The notes beneath the pieces were generated by a model. It worked only from the letters and a program-made list of their open reading frames with translations, was not told where the DNA came from and did not search any database. A DNA stretch of 64,000 bases from DATAWK01 sp036267255 (GTDB taxonomy: Bacteria > Acidobacteriota > Terriglobia > Terriglobales > Acidobacteriaceae), in assembly GCA_036267255.1 (NCBI GenBank), contig DATAWK010000053.1:305657-369656 (forward strand), written 5' to 3'. Of the stretch, positions 35,863-45,517 are shown one piece after another. Positions within the stretch are counted from its first letter, which is position 1; each line of letters opens with the position of its first letter. The translations under genes were made by a program, and so were the position numbers.

Positions 35863-36900
35863 ATGAAGATGAGTTTTCGTTGGTATGGGAAAGCCGATCC
35901 GGTCAGGTTGGAGTACATTCGGCAAATTCCGGGTATGCATGGGATTGTCTCAGCGCTTTATGACGTACCCACTGGAGAGGCATGGCCGCTCGACAAAATC
36001 CTCGCCTTAAAGAAATCGATTGAAGACCATGGCCTTAAGTTTGAGGTTGTAGAAAGCGTGCCTGTTCACGAGGATATTAAGTTAGGCAAGCCGAACCGCG
36101 ATCTCCTGATCTCAAATTATTGCCAGACGTTGGAGCGACTGACAGCCGCAGGCATCAAAGTAGTCTGTTACAACTTTATGCCTGTGTTCGACTGGACCCG
36201 TACGGTTTTGGATCGGAAGCTTCCAGATGGCTCGACGAGCCTGGCGTTCGATGCTGATGTGGCGTCCAAGATTGATCATCTCGAGGAAATCAATCTGCCT
36301 GGATGGGACACATTCTATACACCGGGCGAACTCCGTCGATTGTTGCATGAGTATGCATCCGTCGGAGAGGATCAACTCCGGCTGAACCTGGAGTACTTTC
36401 TCCAGCATGTGATTCCTGTGGCGGCCTCTATAGGGATTAAGATGGCAATTCATCCCGATGATCCTCCTCGGCCTATTTTTGGGTTGCCTCGCATCGTAAA
36501 AAACAGGGAAGACCTTCAGCGCATTCTCGACATGGTAGATGATCCAGCAAACGGTCTAACGCTATGTTCAGGATCGCTCGGGGCTGACTTGCGGAACGAT
36601 GTTATCAGTATGGTTCGGGAGTTCGGAGGGCGGAAGCGGATTCACTTTGCTCATCTTCGCAATGTCAAAGTAGATGTTCATGGAAATTTTCAGGAGACGG
36701 CCCATTATTCCTCAGATGGTTCGTTAGATATGGCAGGGATTGTCCGAGCTTATTATGAAACCGGCTTTGATGGTTACGCGCGTCCAGACCACGGTCGCAT
36801 GATTTGGGGAGAAACTGGGAATCCAGGCTACGGACTGTATGACCGGGCGCTTGGCGCCGCGTATCTGAATGGCCTTTGGGAAGCGACCGGAAGAGTTTGA
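35863..36900 (+). CDS. uxuA: Mannonate dehydratase UxuA (canonical)
   Basis: 345 residues. It dehydrates D-mannonate to 2-keto-3-deoxygluconate in glucuronate breakdown. The opening MSFRWYGKADPVRLEYIRQI, VVESVPVHEDIKLG, VCYNFMPVFDWTRT, MAIHPDDPPRPIFGLPRIV, FAHLRNVKV and YARPDHGRMIWGE contain the His/Cys/Asp metal ligands and substrate residues of the family. Somewhat shorter than E. coli UxuA, like Gram-positive forms. No uxaC, kdgK or kdgA is seen in the window, so the pathway is completed elsewhere. A terminator follows after 10 bases. Confidence 0.95.
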   Translation: MKMSFRWYGKADPVRLEYIRQIPGMHGIVSALYDVPTGEAWPLDKILALKKSIEDHGLKFEVVESVPVHEDIKLGKPNRDLLISNYCQTLERLTAAGIKVVCYNFMPVFDWTRTVLDRKLPDGSTSLAFDADVASKIDHLEEINLPGWDTFYTPGELRRLLHEYASVGEDQLRLNLEYFLQHVIPVAASIGIKMAIHPDDPPRPIFGLPRIVKNREDLQRILDMVDDPANGLTLCSGSLGADLRNDVISMVREFGGRKRIHFAHLRNVKVDVHGNFQETAHYSSDGSLDMAGIVRAYYETGFDGYARPDHGRMIWGETGNPGYGLYDRALGAAYLNGLWEATGRV

Positions 36901-36910
36901 TGCCACATAA

Positions 36911-36947
36911 AGAATGACCACTGGCTGGAGTGGTCATTCTCTTATAT
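36911..36947 (+). terminator. Intrinsic terminator after uxuA
   Basis: Perfect 12-bp stem AGAATGACCACT (36911-36922) with AGTGGTCATTCT (36929-36940), six-base loop, then CTTATAT. It closes the sugar-acid block; on the other strand it would also stop readthrough from tRNA-Lys. Confidence 0.75.
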
Positions 36948-36971
36948 CTCCCATATTTTGTTGCAGTTATT

Positions 36972-37047
36972 TGGTGAGCGCGGAGGGAATCGAACCCTCG
37001 ACCCACGCATTAAAAGTGCGTTGCTCTACCAACTGAGCTACGCGCTC
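36972..37047 (-). tRNA. tRNA-Lys (TTT)
   Basis: Read on the minus strand the acceptor GAGCGCG (5' end at 37047) pairs with CGCGCTC, the D-arm is TAGCTCAGTTGGTAGAGCA, the anticodon loop is CTTTTAA giving UUU, and the T-arm is GGGTTCGATTCCC. Discriminator A and an encoded CCA end at 36972. Confidence 0.97.
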
Positions 37048-37277
37048 TCACCTCTTATCAATCTACTACAGTGCATGCCAATGCTGAATGGCCTGTTGTG
37101 GATCGTCGATGTCCGAAATCGTGCCCAGCAGGAAAGAATTCAGTGCGGTAATTTCTCTGTGCCGTTCGAGAGATCACGGCAGCACGCTGGAAGATATCCG
37201 TTTCAGCGAATATTTTTTTCTGATTGCCATGTGCGAGGGCAAGAAATGCATCCGGCTTGCTACACTACTTGGTCGCC

Positions 37278-38225
37278 ATGACACACATGCCTTCCCACGA
37301 AGCTCGCATCGCAGCTGATACCACCCGTCTGGTCGGGAACACGCCTATGGTGCATTTGGGGCGCATCTCTCCAGCAGGAGGCGCGGATGTCTACGTCAAG
37401 CTGGAGTTTCTGAATCCCGGCGGCAGCATCAAAGATCGTGCCGCACTGGGAATGATTCTGGACGCGGAGGAGCATGGCTTGCTGCTGCCTGGCGGAACGG
37501 TCATCGAGGCAACCGCAGGGAACACAGGGGTTGGGCTGGCCTTTATCGGTGTCCATCGTGGGTATCGCGTGGTGCTATTTGTGCCGGAAGGATTTGCGGA
37601 AGAAAAGTGCATCCTGATGCGCGGCTTTGGCGCCACGGTGATTCGTACTCCAGAGGCAGAAGCTATGTCGGGCGCTATTCGGCGCGCGAAGGATCTCGCT
37701 GCTGCAACACCAGACGCGTGGATGGCGATGCAATTTGAGAACCCTGCGAATCCGGATTTTCATGCGCGCACCACGGCGCAGGAGATTCTGGACCAGATGG
37801 AAGGACGCATCGATGCATTTGTCGTGGGAGTGGGATCGGGCGGTACGTTTACGGGAGTGGCGCGACGGCTGAAGTCGGAGCTTGCGGCAGTATGGACGAT
37901 CGCAGTGGAGCCGGAAGGTTCTGTGCTGCAAGGTGGTGCTCCGGGCCATCATAAGGTGGAAGGCATCGGTGCCAGTTTTGTGCCAAAGACGTTTGATCGC
38001 AGTGTATGTGATGAGATTGTGAAAGTAACAGATGAAGATGCCTTTCGCATGGTGCAGCGATTGGCTACGGAGGAAGGACTGCTGGGTGGCTCCAGTTCCG
38101 GCGCCAACGTTTTTGCTGCCGTGGAGCGCGCGCGGACGATGCATCCGGGCGAATCCGTGGTGACAATCATTCCCGATTCCGCAGAGAGATATTTGTCCAA
38201 GAAGATTTTTGAGGGCGGAATATAA
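37278..38225 (+). CDS. Cysteine synthase / PLP-dependent beta-replacing enzyme (CysK/CBS-like)
   Basis: 315 residues from the ATG at 37278. PLP lysine K52 is in NPGGSIKDRAAL; TAGNTGVGLAFIG binds the substrate carboxylate and GVGSGGTFTGVAR the PLP phosphate. It makes cysteine from O-acetylserine and sulfide or, as a cystathionine beta-synthase, condenses serine with homocysteine. The trans-sulfuration enzyme 73 bases downstream makes either reading sensible; motifs alone do not decide. The 230 bases between tRNA-Lys and this start hold no recognised gene. Confidence 0.92.
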   Translation: MTHMPSHEARIAADTTRLVGNTPMVHLGRISPAGGADVYVKLEFLNPGGSIKDRAALGMILDAEEHGLLLPGGTVIEATAGNTGVGLAFIGVHRGYRVVLFVPEGFAEEKCILMRGFGATVIRTPEAEAMSGAIRRAKDLAAATPDAWMAMQFENPANPDFHARTTAQEILDQMEGRIDAFVVGVGSGGTFTGVARRLKSELAAVWTIAVEPEGSVLQGGAPGHHKVEGIGASFVPKTFDRSVCDEIVKVTDEDAFRMVQRLATEEGLLGGSSSGANVFAAVERARTMHPGESVVTIIPDSAERYLSKKIFEGGI

Positions 38226-38298
38226 CCGTTCTCCTGCCGATGTAACCACACAAACAAAGAACAGCGACAAGTGTAGCTGCCCTTATGAGCGTGAAATT

Positions 38299-39456
38299 AT
38301 GAATATGACAAAGAAAAAAGGATTTTCTACCCGCGCCATTCACGATGGACAACCACCGGACCCAACCACCGGGGCGGTAAATGTGCCGATCTATGCCAGT
38401 TCCACGTATGTACAGGAGGAGATCGGCAAGCACAAAGGCTACGAATATTCTCGTGTCTCGAACCCGACGCGGACGGCACTCGAAGAGAACCTGGCATCGC
38501 TGGAAAGCGGCACATCGGCGCATGTCTTTGCCAGCGGCATGGCTGCGATTGCGGCGTTGTGCACAATGATGCAGAGTGGCGACCATGTGGTGTGCAGCGA
38601 AAATATGTATGGCGGCACGACGCGGCTGTTCGATCAGATATTGGTGCGCTATGGACTGCAATTTACCTATGTCGACACAACGGATGCTGAAAACGTTGCG
38701 AAGGCAATTCGTCCGAGCACCAAACTGGTGCACATTGAAACGCCAACCAATCCGATGATGGCGTTGACCGACATTCGCGCGGTTGCGGAGGTCTGCCACA
38801 GTCGTGGCGTTGAGTTGAGTGTGGACAATACATTTCTATCACCCTACTTTCAGCGGCCCATTGAGCTTGGTGCGGACATCGTGATGCACTCGACGACCAA
38901 GTTTCTCAACGGCCACTCGGACGGCTTGGGTGGGGTGCTGGTCGGAACGAAGCCGCAACACGCGGAGACCTTTGCATTCGTCCAAAAATGCACCGGAGGG
39001 ATTCTTTCTCCGTTCGAATGCTGGCTGGTTTTGCGTGGCGTAAAAACATTGCCGGTCCGCATGCGGCAGCATGACGCCAATGGCAGGGCCGTGGCCGAAT
39101 GGCTGAGTCAGCAAGCCAAAGTGCAGAGCGTTTTTTATCCGGGACTGCCGACGCATCCTCAGCATGAATTGGCAAAGCGGCAGCAGGATGGTTTTGGCTC
39201 CATGATCAGCTTTGATGTGGGATCGCTGGATGCGGCGAACCGGATGTTGCGCCGTATGACAGTCTGCTCGCTGGGGGAGTCTCTGGGTGGCGTGGAGACG
39301 CTCATTTCACATCCAGCCACAATGACCCATGCTGCGATTGGCGAAGAGGGACGACGCAAACTGGGCATCACCGACGGACTGGTGCGTATCTCCGTCGGCG
39401 TGGAAGACGTTGAGGATGTTGTCGAGGATCTGGATCAGGCGCTGTCCGCGGTATAG
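38299..39456 (+). CDS. Trans-sulfuration PLP enzyme (cystathionine gamma-synthase/lyase family)
   Basis: 385 residues from the ATG at 38299 (or 38305). GFSTRAIHDGQPPDPTTGAVNVPIYASSTY opens the family, YSRVSNPTRTALEENLASLE carries the cofactor-binding Tyr/Arg from the neighbouring subunit, and PLP lysine K201 is in MHSTTKFLNGHSD. The SLGESLGGVETLISHPATMTH end is typical. It either forms cystathionine from O-acylhomoserine or cleaves it to cysteine. With the upstream synthase it forms a small sulfur-amino-acid operon. Confidence 0.93.
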   Translation: MNMTKKKGFSTRAIHDGQPPDPTTGAVNVPIYASSTYVQEEIGKHKGYEYSRVSNPTRTALEENLASLESGTSAHVFASGMAAIAALCTMMQSGDHVVCSENMYGGTTRLFDQILVRYGLQFTYVDTTDAENVAKAIRPSTKLVHIETPTNPMMALTDIRAVAEVCHSRGVELSVDNTFLSPYFQRPIELGADIVMHSTTKFLNGHSDGLGGVLVGTKPQHAETFAFVQKCTGGILSPFECWLVLRGVKTLPVRMRQHDANGRAVAEWLSQQAKVQSVFYPGLPTHPQHELAKRQQDGFGSMISFDVGSLDAANRMLRRMTVCSLGESLGGVETLISHPATMTHAAIGEEGRRKLGITDGLVRISVGVEDVEDVVEDLDQALSAV

Positions 39457-39476
39457 ACGGCTGCAGCCCGTTCCTC

Positions 39477-41678
39477 TTAATGAATACTCTCCAGCGTTGC
39501 GGCTGCGTTGTTCAATGCCTGCGTCAGCATATCCATCTGATGGGAAGCTCGCGCCACATTTTTCGCATCGATGGCTTCATTCACTCCGGGAATCACTACG
39601 GCGGCGTAGCCGGTGAATTCTCCGGGGGCATAGATCGTGTGCTTGAACCAGGGACGGTTGGGCAATCCCGCCGCGGACAGCAGGTCTGTCTCCGTCGCGC
39701 GCAATGCCGTATTCAGTTGCGCTACGTTGCCGGTGGGGTTCTGTTGCAGCACCATGGTGTCGGCACCGGCTTTGCGGAAGCGCTCTGCTGCGCGGATGGC
39801 CGGAGCGAAATCCAGCGTGCTTAACCCGGCTGCGGTCGCTTTTCTCTGCGCGGTTTCTAAATAGGAGATAATCTCGCTGCCATAAAGCGCATAGTCATAG
39901 GGCAATACCTCAGCGTCGGCCATGTGCAACACCTCCAGCCCAAAGACACGAGCCTGCTGTTGCAGATAAACAAAGTGCGGATCGGCGAAGCGGGTGAACC
40001 AGGTGTAGTCATCAAAGGCGGAGTGATAGACGCCGTACGGCCCATCGGAGCCAATGTCCGTGGAGGGCACGCCGACGTGCTGGAGGAACGGTGTGTAATC
40101 GGAGCCGCTGCCCAGGTCGCCAATGCGTACATCCTGGGGGACGATGGCATGGCTGCGAATTTCGTTAAAGCCGTTGTTGACGGAGTGCCCTTCATCCTCT
40201 TGCTGGGTGCGCTTCCAAACGTCATACACCGTACCACCCTGAGGGCTGGAGACCAACTTGGTGACAGAGAGAATAAACGGCTTGAGTGAGGGTACAGACT
40301 CGGCCTCAAAATTTGGACCCGCTACACCAACATCCATGTTGAAATAGGCGACTGCATGCTGCAATGGGACTGCGTGCTGTTCCACCCACTCGGTAGAGCC
40401 GATCAGGCCTTCCTCTTCCGCATCCCAGCTAGCGAACAGGATGGTGCGTTTGGGCTTCCATCCCTGATGGAGCAAATCTCCAATGCCATGCACGGCTTCC
40501 AGCATGGCTGCCGTACCGCTGTTGGGATCGACGGCGCCAAAGACCCATGCATCACGATGGTTGCCGGCGACGACCCAGGCATCGGGCGTTTCGGTGCCGG
40601 GCACTTTGCCGATCACGTCCCAGATGGTGCGCAGGGCATAATCCTGCTTCAGCAACATGTGTACCTTCACGGGGCCAGGTCCCATGTGGTAGGTGAAGGG
40701 AAGCGCGCCTTGCCAGGAGCGCGGCGACTCTGGTCCACCCAGGTGTTCCAGGATCGGTGCGGCATCGTGATACGAGAGCGGCGTGGATGGAATTTTCGGC
40801 TGGCTGGCCGCCTTGCTTAACGCAATACGCTGGCTGGCTGGCAGATCAAGCGTCGAGGCAATACCGGGAGTGGTGGGATCGCCGGGATATTCAAACAGGT
40901 ATTGAACGGCGCCGCGCTGCACCCCTGTATCCGGGCGAAACGGGCCCATTGGATAGGGATCGCCGCGGAAGTAACCGTCGTCGGCTGGATCGGAATAGAT
41001 GAGGACCCCTGCGGCTCCGTGCAATTGCGCAACATAGACTTTTACACCGCGAAAATTTGCTCCGTAACGCACCAGGATGATCTTGCCGCGTACGTCGATG
41101 TGTTTGTCGGCGAGAACCTGAAAGTCCTGGGGGCGTCCGTAGTTTGCATAAACGACCTCCGCCGTTACGTCGCCGGAGGGGGAGGAGCTATTGAAGGCGG
41201 TGACGATCCGTGGGTCGTTCTCAAATGGATCGCCCTTGACGTGTTCCGGTGTTGGCCCGGACATGATCTGTTTGCCGTCGGCACCGTAGGCCGTGACACG
41301 GATTTCTTTGGGGAAATTCAGCATCACCCGGTAGGGAACGATTTTTGTTTCCAACCCGGCTGCACGAAACTTTTCCGCGACATACAGTGCCGTTGCATGG
41401 TCTTCCGGGGAACTGGCAACGTGCGGCGCTGCCGTCAACGTCTTCAGTTCTTCCCCGGCCAGGGTTGCATCAGGAACTTTCAGAAATTTCTGGTCCCATT
41501 TGGACTCTGCTGAATAATTGGGAAAGCCGAGCATGCTGGACGGCACACTGGGGTTGGCCGGTAATTGGGTTTGTGTTTGGATTTGAGCTGCAGCAACGGC
41601 AGCAAACAGCAGGATGGCTCCAGCGCGAATCTGCAACGTACACCGCCTCACCCGATATGCGGGAAATGCAACCAGCAT
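39477..41678 (-). CDS. M28-family zinc peptidase, glutamate carboxypeptidase II-like, exported
   Basis: 733 residues from Met at 41678, giving a signal peptide ending near LFAAVAAAQ; a start at 41732 would add 18 residues before it. A PA-domain insert (IILVRYGANFRGVKVYVAQLHGA) precedes the two-zinc catalytic domain: His/Asp in GNHRDAWVFGAVDPNSG, catalytic Glu pair in SWDAEEEGLIGSTEW, Asp in YFNMDVG and final His in VYHSAFDDYTW. The C-terminal helical part matches the transferrin-receptor-like dimerisation domain. It trims C-terminal acidic residues from peptides in the periplasm or outside; a nutrient role is inferred. Confidence 0.92.
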   Translation of the reverse strand: MLVAFPAYRVRRCTLQIRAGAILLFAAVAAAQIQTQTQLPANPSVPSSMLGFPNYSAESKWDQKFLKVPDATLAGEELKTLTAAPHVASSPEDHATALYVAEKFRAAGLETKIVPYRVMLNFPKEIRVTAYGADGKQIMSGPTPEHVKGDPFENDPRIVTAFNSSSPSGDVTAEVVYANYGRPQDFQVLADKHIDVRGKIILVRYGANFRGVKVYVAQLHGAAGVLIYSDPADDGYFRGDPYPMGPFRPDTGVQRGAVQYLFEYPGDPTTPGIASTLDLPASQRIALSKAASQPKIPSTPLSYHDAAPILEHLGGPESPRSWQGALPFTYHMGPGPVKVHMLLKQDYALRTIWDVIGKVPGTETPDAWVVAGNHRDAWVFGAVDPNSGTAAMLEAVHGIGDLLHQGWKPKRTILFASWDAEEEGLIGSTEWVEQHAVPLQHAVAYFNMDVGVAGPNFEAESVPSLKPFILSVTKLVSSPQGGTVYDVWKRTQQEDEGHSVNNGFNEIRSHAIVPQDVRIGDLGSGSDYTPFLQHVGVPSTDIGSDGPYGVYHSAFDDYTWFTRFADPHFVYLQQQARVFGLEVLHMADAEVLPYDYALYGSEIISYLETAQRKATAAGLSTLDFAPAIRAAERFRKAGADTMVLQQNPTGNVAQLNTALRATETDLLSAAGLPNRPWFKHTIYAPGEFTGYAAVVIPGVNEAIDAKNVARASHQMDMLTQALNNAAATLESIH

Positions 41679-41752
41679 ACATGAGCAGATCGGGACGAAG
41701 AAACGTTCTCCGATCTGCCGGCACGGACGCACGATGGCGTTTTTCGTTGCCG

Positions 41753-43081
41753 TTAGCCGAGGCCCATCTTGCGCTGCATCTGCTCGAGCGTCAATCCCTT
41801 CGTTTCCGGGTAGATGAAAAGCACGATGAAGAACTGGAGCGCCATCATGACAGCGAAGAAGTAGAAGGGAAGCGCAGCGTAATGCATCGCGAGAACCGGG
41901 AAGACCCCTGAAATGATGGCATTGGTGACCCAGTTTGCCGAGCTGCCGAGACTTTGTCCCTTGGCACGCACGTTGGTGGGGAAGACCTCGCCGAGATAGA
42001 CCCAGACCACAGCTCCCTGGGAGATGGCAAACGAGACGATGTAGACAATGAGGAGAGGCAGTAGATAGCTCTGATGTCCTCCGGTTTGGAAGATAACGGC
42101 GACGATGGTAAGGCAGATGGTCATGCCGACGGCACCGATCAAGAGCAGCGTCTTGCGTCCCAGCTTATCAATGACGCTCATGGCCACCAGTGTGGCAATC
42201 AGGTTCGCCAGTCCTACATAAACGGCCTGCACGTCGCTGGATGTGCTGTTGAAGCCGGCTTTGGCAAAAATATCGTTCAAGTAATACAGGATGGCATTGA
42301 TCCCCGAAAGCTGGTTGAATATGCCGACGGTGACGGCAAGAAAGATAGGCAGGCGATATTTTTTGCTGAGCAGGGGTTCGTTGCGGGTCTGTCTGTCCAG
42401 ATGAATGGAGGCGATGATGTCTTTCAGTTCTGCTTCGGTATTCGGTGTTCCCGTCAAGCGGAGGGCATCTCGCGCTTCATCCACCCGGTCTTGCGTTGCC
42501 AACCAGCGCGGACTGCGCCCGATGGTGAGCAGCATGATGAGAAAAAGAGAAGCCGGGATAGCGGCGACGCCTAACTTCCAGCGCCATTCGGTCGCACCCA
42601 GGTGAAGCGTTGCGATCACGAAGTTCGACATATATGCCAATAAAATGCCGACGACGATGTTGATCTGAAATGTGCCTACCAGGCGACCACGCCACTGCGC
42701 CGGAGCAATCTCTGCAATGTACATGGGACCCAGGACCGACGAGCCGCCTATGCCGAGTCCACCAATGATGCGAAAGGCTAGAAGAGCATCCCAATTCCAC
42801 GCCAGCCCGCATCCAACCGCGGAAACCACATAGAGCAGCGCCATAATGCGCAGACTGTCGCGCCTGCCTATGCGTTGACCCGGAACACCAGCCAGCATGG
42901 CGCCAATCACGGTTCCGATCAAGGCGCTGGCTACGGTAAAGCCGAGCTGGGAACTCGTCAGGTTATAGACCTGGGTCAGCTGGTGTGTCGTACCGGCAAT
43001 AACTGCGGTGTCAAAGCCAAAGAGCAACCCTCCAAGGGCGCCCACCAGGGTGCTGCGGACAAGATATGCATTCAGTTTCAT
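41753..43081 (-). CDS. Sugar porter MFS transporter (GalP/XylE-like)
   Basis: 442 residues, 12 transmembrane helices. Sugar-porter signatures are present: GGLLFGFDTAVIAG in helix 1, GQRIGRRDSL between helices 2 and 3, AEIAPAQWRGRLVGTFQ, NQLSGINAILYY in helix 7, DKLGRKTLLLIG and PETKGLTLEQM at the C-terminus. These are proton-linked hexose or pentose symporters. The substrate is not fixed by sequence; nearby glycan genes are compatible with hexose uptake. Confidence 0.93.
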   Translation of the reverse strand: MKLNAYLVRSTLVGALGGLLFGFDTAVIAGTTHQLTQVYNLTSSQLGFTVASALIGTVIGAMLAGVPGQRIGRRDSLRIMALLYVVSAVGCGLAWNWDALLAFRIIGGLGIGGSSVLGPMYIAEIAPAQWRGRLVGTFQINIVVGILLAYMSNFVIATLHLGATEWRWKLGVAAIPASLFLIMLLTIGRSPRWLATQDRVDEARDALRLTGTPNTEAELKDIIASIHLDRQTRNEPLLSKKYRLPIFLAVTVGIFNQLSGINAILYYLNDIFAKAGFNSTSSDVQAVYVGLANLIATLVAMSVIDKLGRKTLLLIGAVGMTICLTIVAVIFQTGGHQSYLLPLLIVYIVSFAISQGAVVWVYLGEVFPTNVRAKGQSLGSSANWVTNAIISGVFPVLAMHYAALPFYFFAVMMALQFFIVLFIYPETKGLTLEQMQRKMGLG

Positions 43082-43144
43082 GGTATTGGTGATTCCATGC
43101 CAACATACATGATTGGCGCGCCGGAGTCACGCATTCTGCGTAAG

Positions 43145-45187
43145 TCAGGAGGGTTCCAGAGAGGGAGGTTTTTCTGAGTTGGAACCTTCACCGTCTACGA
43201 TGCCGAAAAGAAGTTCCTTGCTACGCAGATCCCGGAGGGCATCGCGCAGCTTGGCGGCCTTTTCGAACTCAAACCGTTGTGCTGCTTCTCGCATGCTGGT
43301 TTCGAGCTTTACGATGTACGCATCAAATTCTTCCTGTGTATGGAGGCTGGGCAGCGTTTCGACCTCTTCGGTCATGTCGGCATATTCCGCTTTCAAAATG
43401 CGGGCCAGGGCCATATCGACGGGACGAAGAATCGATGTTGGCGTGATTCCATGCTCTTCGTTATAGGCGCGCTGAATCTCCCTGCGGCGATTGGTTTCAT
43501 CGATGGCGCGGCGCATGGAGTCCGTCATTTTATCCGCATACAGAATGGCGCGGCCCCGTACGTGGCGCGCGGCGCGGCCAATGGTCTGGATCAATGAACC
43601 GGAAGAGCGCAGAAAGCCCTCTTTGTCTGCGTCCAGAATGGCAACCAGAGAGACCTCGGGCAGGTCGAGTCCTTCGCGCAGCAGGTTGATGCCGATCAGC
43701 ACGTCATACTCGCCTTTGCGGAGATCGCGCAGCAGGCGTACGCGTTCCAGCGTGTCGATCTCGGAGTGCATGTAACGGCAGCGCACACCGACTTCGGTGT
43801 AATACCCGGCAAGGTCCTCAGCCATACGCTTGGTGAGTGTGGTGACCAGAACACGTTCACCGCGCTGGGCTCGATCCCGAATCTCACCCAGCAGGTTGTC
43901 GATCTGTCCGCGTACAGGGCGAATTTCGACTTCCGGGTCAACAAGTCCTGTAGGGCGAATGATCTGTTCTACGACGACGCCCTCGGATTTCGTCAGTTCA
44001 TACGGACCAGGCGTGGCGGAAACATAAATGAGCTGCCGGGTTCGATTTTCAAATTCATCAAACTTCAAGGGACGATTGTCCATCGCCGATGGCATGCGAA
44101 AACCGTAGTCGACAAGGTTCTGCTTGCGCGAGCGATCGCCGTGCCACATGCCGTGCAACTGAGGAATAGTCGCGTGGGATTCGTCGATAAAAAGCAGATA
44201 GTCCTGCGGGAAATAGTCCAGCAGCGTCGGTGGCGGTTCGCCGGGCAGACGGCCAGAGAAGTGGCGCGAATAATTTTCGATGCCGTGGCAGTAACCGACG
44301 GATTTGATCATTTCCAGGTCGAACCGCGTGCGCTGGTGAATGCGCTGGGCTTCTACCAGGCGGCCTTGCGTTTCAAGTTCCTTTTCCCATAAGGTCAGTT
44401 CGTCCAAAATGCTGTGGATGGCGGACTGTTTGCGCTCGGGTAGTACGACGTAGTGACTTTTTGGATAGATGGGCAGGCGCGCATATTTTTGCCGGACGGT
44501 ACCGAATAGAGGATCGATCTGCGAAAGAGACTCAATCTCATCGCCAAAAAGTTCAATGCGATAGGCATTTTCGTCGTAGGTGGGGTAAATCTCAATTACA
44601 TCTCCACGAACGCGAAACGTACCGCGCCGGAAGTCAACGTCATTGCGCTCGTAAAGAATTTCAACCAGGCGGCGCGTAATGTCTTCACGGCGAATCTTCT
44701 GGCCGCGCTCTAGCAGCAACAGCATGCCGTAGTATGCCTCTGGAGAGCCAAGGCCGTAGATGCAGCTGACGGAAGAGACGATCACAACGTCGCGGCGTTC
44801 AAAGAGCGAACGGGTGGCGGACAGCCGCAGTTTGTCCAGCTCCTCATTGATGGTGGCTTCCTTGTCGATGTAAATGTCGCCCGCTGGAATATAGGCTTCT
44901 GGCTGGTAGTAGTCGTAGTAAGAGACGAAATATTCGACAGCGTTCTCTGGAAAGAACTGCTTGAATTCGTTGTACAGTTGGGCGGCGAGCGTTTTGTTGT
45001 GCGCCAGAACCAGCGCGGGCCGGTTCAGTTGCTCGATGATCTTGGCCATCGTGAACGTTTTGCCGGAACCGGTGACGCCGAGCAATACCTGATGTTTGTC
45101 GCCACTGGCAAGGCCATTTGTGAGCTCGTCAATGGCCCGTCCCTGGTCGCCCTGCGGCTGGTATTCACTGACGAGCTGGAAGTCCAT
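43145..45187 (-). CDS. uvrB: Excinuclease ABC subunit B, UvrB
   Basis: 680 residues, the usual length. This DNA-damage helicase loads from UvrA and recruits UvrC. Walker A GVTGSGKT at 37-44, the beta-hairpin YYDYYQPEAYIPAGDIYIDKE, the LLFIDESHATIPQ DEAH-like box, QTIGRAARHVRGRAI (motif VI) and a C-terminal UVR domain (LETSMREAAQRFEFEKAAKLRD) are in order. The start is MDFQLVSEYQPQGDQ as expected. Confidence 0.98.
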   Translation of the reverse strand: MDFQLVSEYQPQGDQGRAIDELTNGLASGDKHQVLLGVTGSGKTFTMAKIIEQLNRPALVLAHNKTLAAQLYNEFKQFFPENAVEYFVSYYDYYQPEAYIPAGDIYIDKEATINEELDKLRLSATRSLFERRDVVIVSSVSCIYGLGSPEAYYGMLLLLERGQKIRREDITRRLVEILYERNDVDFRRGTFRVRGDVIEIYPTYDENAYRIELFGDEIESLSQIDPLFGTVRQKYARLPIYPKSHYVVLPERKQSAIHSILDELTLWEKELETQGRLVEAQRIHQRTRFDLEMIKSVGYCHGIENYSRHFSGRLPGEPPPTLLDYFPQDYLLFIDESHATIPQLHGMWHGDRSRKQNLVDYGFRMPSAMDNRPLKFDEFENRTRQLIYVSATPGPYELTKSEGVVVEQIIRPTGLVDPEVEIRPVRGQIDNLLGEIRDRAQRGERVLVTTLTKRMAEDLAGYYTEVGVRCRYMHSEIDTLERVRLLRDLRKGEYDVLIGINLLREGLDLPEVSLVAILDADKEGFLRSSGSLIQTIGRAARHVRGRAILYADKMTDSMRRAIDETNRRREIQRAYNEEHGITPTSILRPVDMALARILKAEYADMTEEVETLPSLHTQEEFDAYIVKLETSMREAAQRFEFEKAAKLRDALRDLRSKELLFGIVDGEGSNSEKPPSLEPS

Positions 45188-45259
45188 GCTTCCATGCTAA
45201 TGGATAATGGCGAATGAAAAATGCTGCAGAGTTTTCACGTCGGTATCCGGTGGAAACTG

Positions 45260-45445
45260 TCAGCTTTTACGCTTTGGGACGCGCGCGCCTTCTTTTCGAG
45301 CCTCCGAGAGACCGATAGCAATCGCCTGTTTCCGGCTGGTGACTTTCTTTCCGCTGCCGGACTTCAGTTTGCCTTCCTTCATCTCGCGCAGTTCCGTCGC
45401 CACTTTGGCGGACGCTTTCGGGCTATATTTACGTTTTGTCGGCAT
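45260..45445 (-). CDS. DUF6496 small basic protein
   Basis: 61 residues, about one quarter Lys/Arg. SRKQAIAIGLSEARKEGARVP is the diagnostic stretch of DUF6496, a family of short basic proteins widespread in soil bacteria and presumed to bind nucleic acid. The N-terminal half (KASAKVATELREMKEGKLKSGSG) is a predicted helix and flexible linker. It sits between uvrB and gph, all on the same strand with short gaps. Confidence 0.75.
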   Translation of the reverse strand: MPTKRKYSPKASAKVATELREMKEGKLKSGSGKKVTSRKQAIAIGLSEARKEGARVPKRKS

Positions 45446-45517
45446 AGAAACCTCTGCTGGTTGAGACGCATGCCGGAGAGGAGATGGTTGTCAGTGGCGC
45501 GATGTTTACAGGAGTTT

